From contig CAXBOY010000019.1 in NCBI GenBank assembly GCA_963977405.1, forward strand, positions 1 to 36,323: a DNA stretch of 36,323 nt, written 5' to 3'. Position numbers and translations under genes: made by a program. Each line of letters opens with the position of its first letter. Positions within the stretch are counted from its first letter, which is position 1. Below, in pieces: positions 1 through 8,425 of the stretch. The notes beneath the pieces are model-generated. The model was given only the letters and a program-made list of their open reading frames with translations. It had not been told where the DNA came from and ran no database searches. This DNA comes from UBA5078 sp963977405 (GTDB lineage Bacteria > Pseudomonadota > Gammaproteobacteria > Pseudomonadales > Pseudohongiellaceae).

Positions 1-1196
1 CTGCTCCAGCCTGTGTCACCAAAGTCGTTAACCTGACCCGCTTGAGTATAGGCAGCATCATTGGGATTAGAGAGCGAGGAACGACTCTGATCGCGTAGTA
101 CTTGGAATTGGTTTAGGTTCGCCTCAAACACCACATCCTCTGCAATAGGGCCACGCAGACGCAAGCCAAGTGAGAGACTGTCACGCTCTTGTTCCGATAC
201 GCCTAAACGTGAAGTAGGAACATTAATCTTTGCGCCATTTTGAATGACATTGCCACTCCAGACATTCGCTCCACTGCTATTTTGTAGATAGGTATTGGGC
301 GAGTTGGCACCATTGAAACGATCTTCGTAGGCGACATTTAGCAATGCCTGCCACTGACCAAAGTCCTGACCGATTTTTAGCTTGTAGTTCTCCGTCAACG
401 TATCCTGCACGCCAGTATCGCCGAACCATAGACGCGAGTTGGAGCGCTCGTCGTTGTCAACTATCGCCCCAGTCACACTAATTGGCGTAATAGAGGAGGT
501 CGAACCACCATAGTAGAAAGTCTGGGGCTGAGACTCACTGTCCAAACGGTTATAGGAGAAATAGACACTAGTATCGCCAAACTTATCGCCATAGGAGAAG
601 AACTCTTTATGGCCGTTGACTGTCTCGTCGAAGCCATAGGCATCGAAGTTCTGCGAGAAAAAAGAACTATCGAAGTGGAATTCACGCTGCTGCGGAATTG
701 CAGACTCGATTAGGACTACGCCGCCCATCGAGTTTCCGCTGAACTCGGCAGAGAAGGGGCCATAGAGGACTTCGACTTGTGCAATCTCACTAGCAGATAC
801 CATGGTCCAGCGCGGCGCACCATTCCAGCGTGACTGTAGCAAGTAATGCAAGGGCACGCCGTCCGCGAATACCATCGAACGTGAGGTTTGAAACATATTC
901 GAGCCGCGCATCCCCATGGTGCCATTGGAATCACCAATGAAGCGACGGCGAATCACTAAACTAGGCTCAAACTTAACTACATCCTCTGTAGTGGCGACAT
1001 TGATGCTCACTAAGTCCTGTTGAGTAAGCAGGCTGCTAGGATGAGAGCTCGCCGCACGCTCATTGGTCTGCTGCCCCCATACTACAACCTCTTCCAGTGG
1101 TGCTTCGTCGGCCGCCTGTACGGCGCCAGCGGCAATACTGGAAAGAATCAATGCGATCTCGAGGCTAAGGAGTTTTTGTGTCGGAAGTCTATACAT
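1..1196 (-). CDS. TonB-dependent outer-membrane receptor, N-terminal part (cut by window edge)
   Basis: About 398 residues read on the minus strand from an ATG at 1196 to the window edge with no stop. Residues 1-29 form a signal peptide (positive MYRLPTQK, hydrophobic core, cleavage near AVQA/ADEA). A TonB-box-like EEVVVWG follows at about residues 35-41, then a plug domain with the usual MRGSN and a short VFADGVPL segment and alternating polar/hydrophobic barrel strands. The family imports siderophores, cobalamin, metals or glycans across the outer membrane using TonB-ExbBD energy; the ligand cannot be told from this part. The gene is divergent from proC with about 200 bp between. An upstream overlapping ATG in another frame does not yield this protein. 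The C-terminal barrel lies outside the window, so length and intactness are unknown. Confidence 0.9.
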   Translation of the reverse strand, partial: MYRLPTQKLLSLEIALILSSIAAGAVQAADEAPLEEVVVWGQQTNERAASSHPSSLLTQQDLVSINVATTEDVVKFEPSLVIRRRFIGDSNGTMGMRGSNMFQTSRSMVFADGVPLHYLLQSRWNGAPRWTMVSASEIAQVEVLYGPFSAEFSGNSMGGVVLIESAIPQQREFHFDSSFFSQNFDAYGFDETVNGHKEFFSYGDKFGDTSVYFSYNRLDSESQPQTFYYGGSTSSITPISVTGAIVDNDERSNSRLWFGDTGVQDTLTENYKLKIGQDFGQWQALLNVAYEDRFNGANSPNTYLQNSSGANVWSGNVIQNGAKINVPTSRLGVSEQERDSLSLGLRLRGPIAEDVVFEANLNQFQVLRDQSRSSLSNPNDAAYTQAGQVNDFGDTGWS

Positions 1197-1256
1197 GCTG
1201 GCATCTCTAAGAATTAGCTGAACAACCTAGTTTAAAGCTTACGTAGCACTGCACAA

Positions 1257-1347
1257 TGCGACCTAATGTCGCAGGCCCCTAGGCCGCTGTTTTTGCAATA
1301 CTTACCGGCGACATGGGGTGCGTGTAAGCAGCGACTTACGCTAGAAT
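1257..1347. promoter_or_regulatory. Divergent receptor/proC intergenic region with inverted repeats
   Basis: The 204-bp gap holds an inverted repeat TGCGAC-N5-GTCGCA (1257-1273), then GGCC-CCTA-GGCC (1274-1285) followed by a short T run (1290-1294), and GTAAG-N6-CTTAC (1324-1339) directly before a TAGAAT hexamer (1342-1347) that could be the proC -10 box. No good -35 hexamer is seen. The first repeat has the size of an operator; the second plus T run resembles a weak plus-strand terminator. The role is inferred only. Confidence 0.3.
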
Positions 1348-1400
1348 AGCGCTCGAACTGACGCACTTGCGGGAATATCAGAAATTCACGAGGAAAAGCT

Positions 1401-2210
1401 TTGAATAACAGCAAGATAGCATTCATTGGCGCCGGCAATATGGCTACTAGCTTAATCATGGGCTTAGTCAACAAGGGCGCCGAGCCAAGTAATATAGCAG
1501 CTACCGATATCGACTCGGACAAGCTAAATGAGCTACGCATGAAGTGCGGCATCCGCATAGGCACGCTAGAAGAGGTCGCGAAATCGGCCGACGTGATCGT
1601 CTTAGCAGTAAAGCCACAAGTTATGGAGCAAGTCTGCACAACCCTCAAGCCATTGCTTAGCGCCAAGGGGAGCGTCATTATTTCTATCGCGGCGGGCATT
1701 CCCTTGCACAAATTTGAGGCTTGGCTAGGCTCACAGCAAGCGATCGTGCGCTGCATGCCAAATACTCCAGCGCTGGTGTCCGAAGGCGCAACAGGCCTAT
1801 TTGCCAATACCAACACCAATGCGACTCAAGCCGCTCTGGCCGAGGCGATACTGTCGGCTGTAGGCATTTGTAGCTGGCTCGACAGTGAGGACGCAATCAA
1901 CGCCGTCACTGCACTCTCAGGCAGCGGGCCCGCCTATTTCTTCCTTATGATGGAGGCAATGGAGAGCGCAGCAGTTAAGATGGGATTGAATGCGGAGATG
2001 GCACGCAGCTTTACCATTCAAACCGCACTGGGTGCCGCAAAGCTAGCTGCGGCCAGCGATGTTGCGCCGGATGAATTACGCCGCAGAGTCACCTCGCCGG
2101 GAGGCACAACCGAAGCCGCGATTAAGTCTTTTGAAAATGAAGGCTTTCGCGAATTAGTAGAGCGTGCGTTAAGTGCAGCACAGAAACGCTCTATCGAATT
2201 GGCAGATTGA
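1401..2210 (+). CDS. proC: Pyrroline-5-carboxylate reductase
   Basis: 269 residues. It catalyses the last step of proline synthesis: NAD(P)H reduction of 1-pyrroline-5-carboxylate to L-proline in the cytoplasm. The N-terminal Rossmann motif is FIGAGNMATSL (about residues 7-17). The C-terminal dimerisation and substrate domain carries ALSGSGPAYFF and VTSPGGTTEAA, the family signature. The start is TTG at 1401, preceded by AGGA about 7 nt upstream; the protein N-terminus NNSKIAFIGAGNM matches the usual ProC start, and no ATG or GTG fits better. Length is normal. It leads the run proC-yggT-yggU-metX. In pseudomonads pilT and yggS lie upstream; here a divergent TonB receptor occupies that place. 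Confidence 0.96.
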   Translation: MNNSKIAFIGAGNMATSLIMGLVNKGAEPSNIAATDIDSDKLNELRMKCGIRIGTLEEVAKSADVIVLAVKPQVMEQVCTTLKPLLSAKGSVIISIAAGIPLHKFEAWLGSQQAIVRCMPNTPALVSEGATGLFANTNTNATQAALAEAILSAVGICSWLDSEDAINAVTALSGSGPAYFFLMMEAMESAAVKMGLNAEMARSFTIQTALGAAKLAAASDVAPDELRRRVTSPGGTTEAAIKSFENEGFRELVERALSAAQKRSIELAD

Positions 2211-2273
2211 TTGGGCTTTCCCGATCGAGACACTAAATGCCAGAGCAGTCACTACTTATAGAGAGAGACGAAG

Positions 2274-2852
2274 ATGGGATCTTTAGGAAGCGTTGGATAT
2301 CTAGTCGTGAGCACACTGGGCGGCCTTTTCGTGCTCGCAGTACTGCTTAGATTCATGTTGCAGGTGGCACGCGCAGACTTTTATAACCCCTTCACTCAGG
2401 CAATCGTAAAAGTAACTGACCCTGGCGTAAGACTATTCCGCCGCTTTATTCCTGGCTACAGAGGCATGGATTTCGCCTCCCTTGCGTTAGCCCTGTTAGC
2501 GCAATGTATTGCCACCGCCTTGCTCATCATCTTCAGCGGATTCTCGATCCCCAGCGTTGGCTTGGTTCTAAGTTGGTCCAGCGTAGGCCTGTTGTCTTTC
2601 ATTCTGAATATCTATTTCTGGGCGATGATCGTCTCGATCGTTTCTAGCTTCATAGCACCGTTTAGCACCCACCCCGGACTCGTCTTAGTGCGTCAGCTCA
2701 CCGAACCCATCATGGAGCCCTTCCGTCGCCTTCTGCCTTCCATGGGCGGGCTAGACTTGTCGCCGATCTTTGTGTTCCTCTCACTGCAGATTATTCGCGT
2801 TATCCTAATCGACCCGGTGGGCATTAACCCGCGAGTGGTGTTGGGAATTTAG
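2274..2852 (+). CDS. yggT: YggT family integral membrane protein
   Basis: 192 residues, with two tandem YGGT units and about four hydrophobic membrane segments (near residues 8-30, 62-85, 95-120 and 160-180). Each unit has a loop of the type NPFTQAIVKVTDP...RRFIPGYRGMD and STHPGLVLVRQLTEPIMEPFRRLLPSMGGLDLSPI. The repeated P-x-R-R-x-(I/L)-P pattern is the family hallmark. Function is not settled; the family has been linked to osmotic-stress tolerance and to cell division or membrane organisation. The ATG at 2274 has a purine-rich GAGAGAGACGAAG upstream. It sits between proC and yggU as in other Gammaproteobacteria, probably cotranscribed. Confidence 0.92.
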   Translation: MGSLGSVGYLVVSTLGGLFVLAVLLRFMLQVARADFYNPFTQAIVKVTDPGVRLFRRFIPGYRGMDFASLALALLAQCIATALLIIFSGFSIPSVGLVLSWSSVGLLSFILNIYFWAMIVSIVSSFIAPFSTHPGLVLVRQLTEPIMEPFRRLLPSMGGLDLSPIFVFLSLQIIRVILIDPVGINPRVVLGI

Positions 2853-2858
2853 CGCGAA

Positions 2859-3200
2859 GTGTCTGCGCCGGATGAGTCAAATTTTAGCTGGCAGGGCGAA
2901 GATCTTATCTTTTCCTGTCGGCTCCAACCCAAAGCGGCGAAAGACGAGTTTACTAGTTTAGGTGAGAGCCAATTGAAGATTCGCATCACTGCAGCCCCAG
3001 TAGATGGGAAGGCCAATCGGCACCTCGTAAAGTACCTAGCGAAACAATTCAAAGTACCCCAAGACAGGGTTACTATCATGAGCGGAGAGAACAGTAGGCT
3101 AAAGCGGATTAAAATAACGCGCCCACAATGTATTCCAGCGGCGCTAGGATTAGACTGCCCACCTCCCAATGCTATCAAAACGGAAACAGCAAGAACCTGA
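2859..3200 (+). CDS. yggU: DUF167 (YggU) family protein
   Basis: 113 residues of the small alpha/beta DUF167 family. Core features seen are LQPKAAKDEF near the start, the repeated I-R-I-TAAPVDGKANRHLVKYLAKQF segment (about residues 46-68), then a basic VTIMSGENSRLKRIKI segment typical of the family end. Biochemical function is unknown. The GTG start at 2859 lies 6 nt after the yggT stop, so the two are probably translationally coupled. The C-terminal tail after residue about 85 is longer than in many members and rich in Pro and Ala. It almost touches metX, whose ATG lies 1 nt past this stop. Confidence 0.88.
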   Translation: MSAPDESNFSWQGEDLIFSCRLQPKAAKDEFTSLGESQLKIRITAAPVDGKANRHLVKYLAKQFKVPQDRVTIMSGENSRLKRIKITRPQCIPAALGLDCPPPNAIKTETART

Positions 3201-3201
3201 C

Positions 3202-4398
3202 ATGCCAAAGACCATCCCCGAAAACTCTGTAGGAATCGTCACGCCGCAATGCCTGCATTTCGACGAGCCCTTACTGCTGCGCAGCGGCAAGACCATCAAT
3301 AGCTATGACTTGATGATCGAGACCTATGGCACGCTTAATGAGGCGAAGTCGAACGCTGTATTGATCTGCCATGCACTCAGTGGCGACCATCATGCTGCGG
3401 GTTATCACAGTGAAGACGATTCCAAGCCCGGCTGGTGGGACAACTGCATTGGCCCGGGCAAGCCTATCGATACCAACAAGTTCTTCGTGGTGTGCCTGAA
3501 TAATCTCGGCGGCTGTGCTGGCAGCACCGGCCCAACCTCGATCAACCCAGAAACAGGCACTTACTATGGCCCCGATTTTCCCGTGGTCACCGTTCGCGAT
3601 TGGGTTAATAGCCAAGTTCGCTTGATGGACCGATTGGCTATCCCGCAGTGGGCCGCGGTCATTGGCGGTAGCCTTGGTGGTATGCAGGTTATGCGCTGGA
3701 GCATCAGTTACCCCGAGCGCCTGCGTAACGCGATCATGATCGCCGTGGCACCCAAGCTTTCTGCACAGAATATCGCCTTCAACGAGGTAGCGCGCCAGTC
3801 GATAACTGCAGACCCGTTCTTCCACAACGGTCGCTATCTCGAACACGGCACCTACCCTAAGAAGGGTGTGATGCTTGCCCGCATGGTGGGGCATATTACC
3901 TATCTCTCTGATAGTGCGATGCGAGACAAGTTTGGCAAGGCCTCAGAGGCTATTGCAAACGAGCCGATCGCGGGCAACTTCGGCAGAGATTTGCGCACTG
4001 GGAAGTTGAGCTTCGGTCTTAATGTGGACTTTCAAGTAGAGAGCTATCTGCACTATCAAGGCGAGCGTTTTTCGGAGCATTTCGATGCTAATACCTATCT
4101 GCTGATGACCAAGGCCTTAGATTATTTCGATCCGACGGTCGACTATAAAGGCAGTCTAAGTGCGGCCTTCGCCGAAAGTAGTTGCCGCTTCTTGTTGATG
4201 TCGTTCAGCTCGGACTGGCGCTTCCCTCCCGAACGTTCGCGAGAGATTGTCGATGCACTTCTTGAGGCTGGAAAACAAGTGAGCTACCTAGAAATAGAGG
4301 CAGACCAAGGCCATGACGCCTTCTTACTACCGGTCCCTCGTTACTTAGAAGCCTTCAGCACTTATTTGAATCGCGTGAGCGACGAGGTGAATGCGTGA
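3202..4398 (+). CDS. metX: Homoserine O-acyltransferase MetX
   Basis: 398 residues, alpha/beta-hydrolase fold. It transfers an acyl group from acyl-CoA to homoserine, the committed step of methionine synthesis. The nucleophile Ser157 lies in GGSLGGMQ; the other triad residues are the Asp in FSSDWRF and the His in QGHDAFLLP. The segment HALSGDHHAAG is also typical. Proteobacterial MetX proteins close to the Pseudomonas one are reported as succinyltransferases (MetXS), so succinyl-CoA is the likelier donor, but I cannot prove it from sequence. ATG at 3202 is chosen: an in-frame ATG at 3169 would add 11 residues inside yggU and lacks family support. MetW follows with overlap. No SAM-riboswitch-like leader was seen. 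Confidence 0.95.
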   Translation: MPKTIPENSVGIVTPQCLHFDEPLLLRSGKTINSYDLMIETYGTLNEAKSNAVLICHALSGDHHAAGYHSEDDSKPGWWDNCIGPGKPIDTNKFFVVCLNNLGGCAGSTGPTSINPETGTYYGPDFPVVTVRDWVNSQVRLMDRLAIPQWAAVIGGSLGGMQVMRWSISYPERLRNAIMIAVAPKLSAQNIAFNEVARQSITADPFFHNGRYLEHGTYPKKGVMLARMVGHITYLSDSAMRDKFGKASEAIANEPIAGNFGRDLRTGKLSFGLNVDFQVESYLHYQGERFSEHFDANTYLLMTKALDYFDPTVDYKGSLSAAFAESSCRFLLMSFSSDWRFPPERSREIVDALLEAGKQVSYLEIEADQGHDAFLLPVPRYLEAFSTYLNRVSDEVNA

Positions 4399-4988
4399 TG
4401 CGCCCCGATCTAGATATTATTCAAAATTGGATCGCCCCGGGCAGCCGCGTTCTAGACCTCGGTTGCGGCGATGGCAGCTTGCTGGAGTTTCTAAAAACCA
4501 ACAAGGGCGTCTCGGAGACTGGGCTCGAAATAAACGAGGCGAATATCGCAGCGTGCCTAGCCAAGGGCGTCAATGTCATCGAGCAGGATATGAACAAGAG
4601 TCTGCAAAACTTCAAGGATAAGAGCTTCGATACCGTCTTACTTACACAGACTCTACAGGCAGTCAGTTATCCTGACGTCATCATTGATGAGATGTTACGC
4701 ATTGGCAAGAACTGCATTGTAACTTTCCCGAATTTCGGTAACTGGCGCTCGCGCTTGTACCTATTCACGAAAGGCAGGATGCCCGTTTCTAATTTCATGC
4801 CTTATGAGTGGTATAACACACCCAATATTCACTTCTGTACGGTGCGCGATTTCGACGTACTCTGCAAAGAGAAGAACATCAAGGTTATCACTCGCACCGT
4901 AGTCGATCACTTGCACCAAGGTAGCTGGATGATCAAGGCGTGGCCTAATTTCCTCGGTGAAACTGCGATCTACCATATCAGTCGTTAA
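4398..4988 (+). CDS. metW: MetW, methyltransferase-like partner of MetX
   Basis: 196 residues with a class I SAM-methyltransferase fold: motif I VLDLGCGDGSLLEF (about residues 19-32), an acidic LEINEANI strand end, and post motifs around VLLTQTLQAV. The family is required for MetX-dependent methionine synthesis in several proteobacteria and is thought to act with MetX; a methylated substrate is not established. The ATG at 4398 overlaps the metX TGA (TGATG), the usual coupled arrangement. A GTG directly before it (4395) is a possible alternative. C-terminal segment ends TAIYHISR. Length is normal. Confidence 0.94.
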   Translation: MRPDLDIIQNWIAPGSRVLDLGCGDGSLLEFLKTNKGVSETGLEINEANIAACLAKGVNVIEQDMNKSLQNFKDKSFDTVLLTQTLQAVSYPDVIIDEMLRIGKNCIVTFPNFGNWRSRLYLFTKGRMPVSNFMPYEWYNTPNIHFCTVRDFDVLCKEKNIKVITRTVVDHLHQGSWMIKAWPNFLGETAIYHISR

Positions 4989-5001
4989 GAGGCCCAAATC
5001 A

Positions 5002-5613
5002 GTGGCACAGCAAATCGTTTTAGCAACGGGCAATGCGGGAAAACTAAGAGAGTTTCAGCAAATGCTCGGTGCGCAGAATATCGAATTCATCACTCAACGC
5101 AGCCTAGGTGTCGACGATGCAGATGAAACAGGCCTGAGTTTCGTTGAGAACGCGATCATCAAAGCCAGACACGCCTGTAGCATAAGCGGACTGCCATCTA
5201 TGGCAGATGACTCCGGCCTAGAGGTCGATGCATTAAAAGGGCAGCCCGGCATCTATTCAGCACGCTATGCGGGTGTTGGTGCAAGCGATGCAGATAACAA
5301 TAGCAAACTGCTCAAAGAGCTGGCGAACGTGCCCGAGGCGCAACGCAAAGCTCGCTTCCAATGTGTAATCGTTTTCATGCGCTTTGCTGAAGACCCAATG
5401 CCCTATATCTGTCAGGGCACATGGGAGGGTCGCATCCTATTCGAAGCACAAGGTGAGAATGGTTTTGGATACGATCCGCTATTCTTTGTCCCGACACACG
5501 GCTGCGCATCCGCACAACTTGACCCCTCGATCAAGAATAGCATCAGTCATCGCGGCCAGGCACTACGCGCGCTATTACCCCACTGGGAAAAACTGAGCGG
5601 TTCAGTCGCGTGA
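5002..5613 (+). CDS. rdgB: RdgB, dITP/XTP pyrophosphatase
   Basis: 203 residues of the HAM1/RdgB family. It removes non-canonical purine nucleotides (dITP, XTP, ITP) by hydrolysis to the monophosphate plus pyrophosphate, protecting DNA. Signature segments: VLATGNAGKLREFQ at the N-terminus (substrate/phosphate loop), SFVENAIIKARHA, MADDSGLEVDAL with metal-binding acidic residues, FGYDPLFFVP, and SHRGQALRAL near the end. The GTG at 5002 is chosen because AAGAGG lies about 10 nt upstream and the protein then begins MAQQIVLATGN as in relatives; the longer reading from 4957 would run inside metW. The stop overlaps hemW. Confidence 0.94.
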   Translation: MAQQIVLATGNAGKLREFQQMLGAQNIEFITQRSLGVDDADETGLSFVENAIIKARHACSISGLPSMADDSGLEVDALKGQPGIYSARYAGVGASDADNNSKLLKELANVPEAQRKARFQCVIVFMRFAEDPMPYICQGTWEGRILFEAQGENGFGYDPLFFVPTHGCASAQLDPSIKNSISHRGQALRALLPHWEKLSGSVA

Positions 5614-6773
5614 ATGTCATGCCAATCCCGGCACTCCTGCAACTGCCTCCACTAAGCCTATATGTGCACATTCCTTGGTGCGTACGCAAATGTCCCTACT
5701 GCGACTTTAACTCGCACGAGAGCAACGGTGAGATTCCGGAAGCAAAGTATATCGATGCGCTACTACAAGACTTTCGCGATGCGCAGCAGTACGCACAGAA
5801 CCGCCCGATTCAGTCGATCTTCTTCGGAGGCGGCACACCAAGTCTTTTCTCTGCATCTGGGTATGTCCGCCTACTGGAAGGTTTGCAGGCCATAGCGTCC
5901 TTTGCGCCCGACATCGAGATCACATTAGAGGCAAATCCGGGCACCGCGGAACGAGGAAAATTCGCTGACTATAGGCGCGCCGGAATCAACAGACTCTCTC
6001 TTGGTGTACAAAGCTTCGACGACCTGCAATTGCAAAGTCTTGGTCGCATTCACGGCAGTGACGACGCAAGAGCGGCAATCGAGTTCGCAAGATCGGCAGG
6101 TTTCGACAATCTCAATATCGACATCATGTATGGTCTACGCGGTCAGTCCACAAAAGACGCCATGCGCGACCTACAGGCTGCGATAGCATTCGAGCCAGAA
6201 CATCTATCTTGGTATCAACTTACCATAGAGCCTAACACCGAGTTCTATAAACGCCCCCCAGTCTTACCCGAGGATGATGATCTCATCGACATACAGGATA
6301 GCGGTCTAGCCCTACTCCAAGCCAATGGCTATGCTCGTTACGAAATCTCGGCATTCGCCAGGAACGCGATGATGGCGAGGCACAACTTGAACTACTGGCG
6401 TTTCGGTGACTACATTGGCATAGGCGCGGGAGCGCACGGCAAGATCACACAGGTCGAGCGAGGTCAGATAGTGCGCACTCGCAATAAGAAGCAGCCCGAG
6501 CACTATATGAATGCCGACGGCAAATATGTTGCCGAGCTAGCTCCAGTACCCGCGAACGAGATCGCGATCGAGTACCTTCTCAATGTGCTGCGCATGCCGG
6601 AGGGCTTCTCTACCACTGCTTTCGAGGCTGCCACTGGTCTAGGTTTCGAGCTTATCCAAAAGCAGGTATCATCACTGCAAGCTCAAGAATTATTGTCCTT
6701 CGAGGACGCTCATGTTCGACCTACCGAGAAAGGCCAGCAATTTCTCAATAGCGTTCTCGAAACTTTTCTCTAA
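5610..6773 (+). CDS. hemW: HemW, radical-SAM heme chaperone
   Basis: 387 residues. The radical-SAM cluster motif CVRKCPYC (Cys24, Cys28, Cys31) is preceded by SLYVHIPW. GGGTPSLF, EANPG, RLSLGVQSF and the LNIDIMYGL segment are the usual HemN/HemW core. A C-terminal winged-helix-like domain follows. At about 387 residues it has the HemW rather than the longer HemN length, and it sits next to rdgB as HemW does. HemW inserts heme into respiratory proteins; older annotation calls it coproporphyrinogen oxidase. GTG at 5610 overlaps the rdgB stop (GTGA); an in-frame ATG at 5619 is a fair alternative start. Confidence 0.93.
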   Translation: MNVMPIPALLQLPPLSLYVHIPWCVRKCPYCDFNSHESNGEIPEAKYIDALLQDFRDAQQYAQNRPIQSIFFGGGTPSLFSASGYVRLLEGLQAIASFAPDIEITLEANPGTAERGKFADYRRAGINRLSLGVQSFDDLQLQSLGRIHGSDDARAAIEFARSAGFDNLNIDIMYGLRGQSTKDAMRDLQAAIAFEPEHLSWYQLTIEPNTEFYKRPPVLPEDDDLIDIQDSGLALLQANGYARYEISAFARNAMMARHNLNYWRFGDYIGIGAGAHGKITQVERGQIVRTRNKKQPEHYMNADGKYVAELAPVPANEIAIEYLLNVLRMPEGFSTTAFEAATGLGFELIQKQVSSLQAQELLSFEDAHVRPTEKGQQFLNSVLETFL

Positions 6774-6781
6774 TCTTTGTG

Positions 6782-6797
6782 GGCGCCTTGTGGCGCC
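6782..6797 (+). other. Small GC hairpin between hemW and phhB
   Basis: GGCGCC-TTGT-GGCGCC gives a 6-bp stem with a 4-nt loop just after the hemW stop. It has no following T run, so a Rho-independent terminator is not supported. It could stabilise an mRNA end or be incidental. Confidence 0.35.
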
Positions 6798-6814
6798 GCT
6801 AAAGGGGAGCACCC

Positions 6815-7174
6815 ATGAGTCGTACACTCTTTGAGAAGCATTGCCAACCCTGCACCATCGGCACACGTGCGATGTTGTCCGAGGACGCGAATCAAATGCT
6901 CACCGCTATTCCGCGCTGGAAGAAAGTCAGCGTTGACGGCATGGACCAGATTCGACGCGAATTTCATTTTCCCGATTTCAAAGCGGCGGCCGCCTTCACC
7001 CATAAGATTGGCCTAATCGCCGAGCGCGAAGACCACCACCCAAGCCTACTTCTCGAATGGGGTAAGGTGACTGTGTCGTGGTGGACCCATAAGGCTAATG
7101 GCCTACACGAGAACGACTTCATCATGGCCGCCAAGACCGACTTGATCGCGAGCAATACTATGGGGGCCAAATGA
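6815..7174 (+). CDS. phhB: Pterin-4a-carbinolamine dehydratase
   Basis: 119 residues. It dehydrates 4a-hydroxytetrahydropterin during recycling of the tetrahydrobiopterin cofactor of aromatic amino-acid hydroxylases; in pseudomonads PhhB also supports phhA expression. The catalytic region reads AEREDHHPSLLLEWGKVTVSWWTHKANGLHENDF, with the conserved HH-P and the downstream T-H. The ATG at 6815 has GGGGAG 5 nt upstream. phhA (phenylalanine hydroxylase) is not in the window, so the partner enzyme must be elsewhere or the role differs. The stop overlaps the argE start by 4 nt. Confidence 0.93.
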   Translation: MSRTLFEKHCQPCTIGTRAMLSEDANQMLTAIPRWKKVSVDGMDQIRREFHFPDFKAAAAFTHKIGLIAEREDHHPSLLLEWGKVTVSWWTHKANGLHENDFIMAAKTDLIASNTMGAK

Positions 7175-8340
7175 CCCCCTCTACGCCTGATCTCTTCACC
7201 CACCTCGACGCGTTGATCGCACGCCCGAGCATAAGCTCAGCGAACCCCGAGTTAGATATCAGTAATACACCGGTAATCGACTACTTGGCGGAGGTATTCG
7301 AGGCACGAGGATTTAGCTGCGAGCGCGTTAAGAGCCCCGGGACATCGGCGCAAACCCAAGCTAATGAGAAGCTTAATCTCATTGCCACTCGAGGCACTGG
7401 TCCTGGCGGGCTCGTCCTAGCCGGACACACCGATACGGTGCCTTTAGATGAAGCATTATGGAACGTGAATCCATTCCGATTAACGCAGAAAGATGGACGT
7501 CTCTATGGTCTAGGCAGCACAGATATGAAGAGCTTCTTCGCTCTCATATTAGAGGCATTAAAAGACTTCGAAGGGGTGAGCTTCAAGCAGCCCCTAATAG
7601 TGCTCGCTACGGCCGACGAGGAGACCTCGATGCAAGGGGCCCGCACATTGGCAGAGTTGGGTCGCCCGAAAGCGCGTTGCGCGATCATAGGCGAGCCTAC
7701 TGGCATGCGTCCCATTAATGCCCACAAAGGCATCATGATGGAGTCTATCGAGCTACTAGGGCAAAGCGGGCATTCCTCTGACCCAGACTTAGGCCACAAC
7801 GCGCTAGACGCAATGCATAGCGTCATCGGCGAGTTGATAGTATTCCGTCAGGAAATGCAGGCGCGCTACCAGAATCCCATGTTCACGATTCCGCGCCCGA
7901 CGCTCAATCTTGGCTGCATCCATGGCGGCGATAACCCCAATCGCATCTGCGGTCAGTGTCGTCTAGAGTTTGATATTCGCTTACTACCAGGCATGGAGAT
8001 CGAGGCTTTGCGCGATGAGATACGCCGTCGCGTCAACCCTATCGCAGATCGCTTCGGCGTAAAGGCGACGATCGCGCCGCTTTTCGCAGGGCTGCCTGCG
8101 TTCATGACCGCGCCGGAGAACGAGTTAGTGAAAACCGCGGAGCGCCTGACTGGGCATAGCGCCGCAACGGTCGCATTCGGCACCGAGGCGCCGCATCTAC
8201 AGAGGCTCGGCATGGATACAATAGTGCTTGGTCCAGGCGATATCGATCAGGCCCACCAGCCAGACGAGTATTTAGAATTAGACCGTATTGCGCCCTATCT
8301 AGAGACACTGAAGGGGCTGATTCAGCACTACTGCCTCTAA
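7171..8340 (+). CDS. argE: Acetylornithine deacetylase
   Basis: 389 residues, M20 metallopeptidase family. It hydrolyses N2-acetylornithine to ornithine and acetate in arginine synthesis. Metal and catalytic motifs: LVLAGHTDTVP (His and following Asp), YGLGSTDMKSFFA (bridging Asp), TADEETSMQGA (Glu-Glu pair), IIGEPTGM, and a C-terminal QAHQPDEYLE with the last zinc-binding His. The dimerisation domain begins near HKGIMMESIE. ATG at 7171 overlaps the phhB stop (ATGA), so the pair is translationally linked. argA lies downstream with its own promoter region, giving an arginine pair. DapE-type enzymes are related, but the sequence reads as ArgE. Confidence 0.92.
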   Translation: MTPSTPDLFTHLDALIARPSISSANPELDISNTPVIDYLAEVFEARGFSCERVKSPGTSAQTQANEKLNLIATRGTGPGGLVLAGHTDTVPLDEALWNVNPFRLTQKDGRLYGLGSTDMKSFFALILEALKDFEGVSFKQPLIVLATADEETSMQGARTLAELGRPKARCAIIGEPTGMRPINAHKGIMMESIELLGQSGHSSDPDLGHNALDAMHSVIGELIVFRQEMQARYQNPMFTIPRPTLNLGCIHGGDNPNRICGQCRLEFDIRLLPGMEIEALRDEIRRRVNPIADRFGVKATIAPLFAGLPAFMTAPENELVKTAERLTGHSAATVAFGTEAPHLQRLGMDTIVLGPGDIDQAHQPDEYLELDRIAPYLETLKGLIQHYCL

Positions 8341-8377
8341 CGCTTCCTATATGCCGGCACTATGGTCAAAATGGGAA

Positions 8378-8418
8378 TCTATAAAATTATTCATAACAAT
8401 CAGTAAATAGACTATATT
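8378..8418 (+). promoter_or_regulatory. argA promoter with ARG-box-like site
   Basis: A -35-like TTCATA (8390-8395) and -10 TATATT (8413-8418) are separated by 17 bp. The site TATAA-AATT-ATTCA (8380-8393) overlaps the -35. One half matches the ArgR operator consensus TGAAT-N4-ATTCA exactly; the other half has changes. ArgR repression of argA by arginine is established in enterics; here it is inferred. The -10 ends only 7 nt before the argA ATG. Confidence 0.5.
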
Positions 8419-8425
8419 CACGCCC

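Noticed and set aside
1232..1819. 195-codon minus-strand frame
   Set aside because: Antisense to proC and its leader; no domain, Ser/Ala/Leu-rich shadow.
3100..3201. SAM riboswitch before metX
   Set aside because: The region is the coding end of yggU with 1 nt to the metX ATG, leaving no leader.
3271..3894. 207-codon minus-strand frame
   Set aside because: Lies antisense inside metX, whose catalytic motifs are intact; composition is that of a complementary frame.
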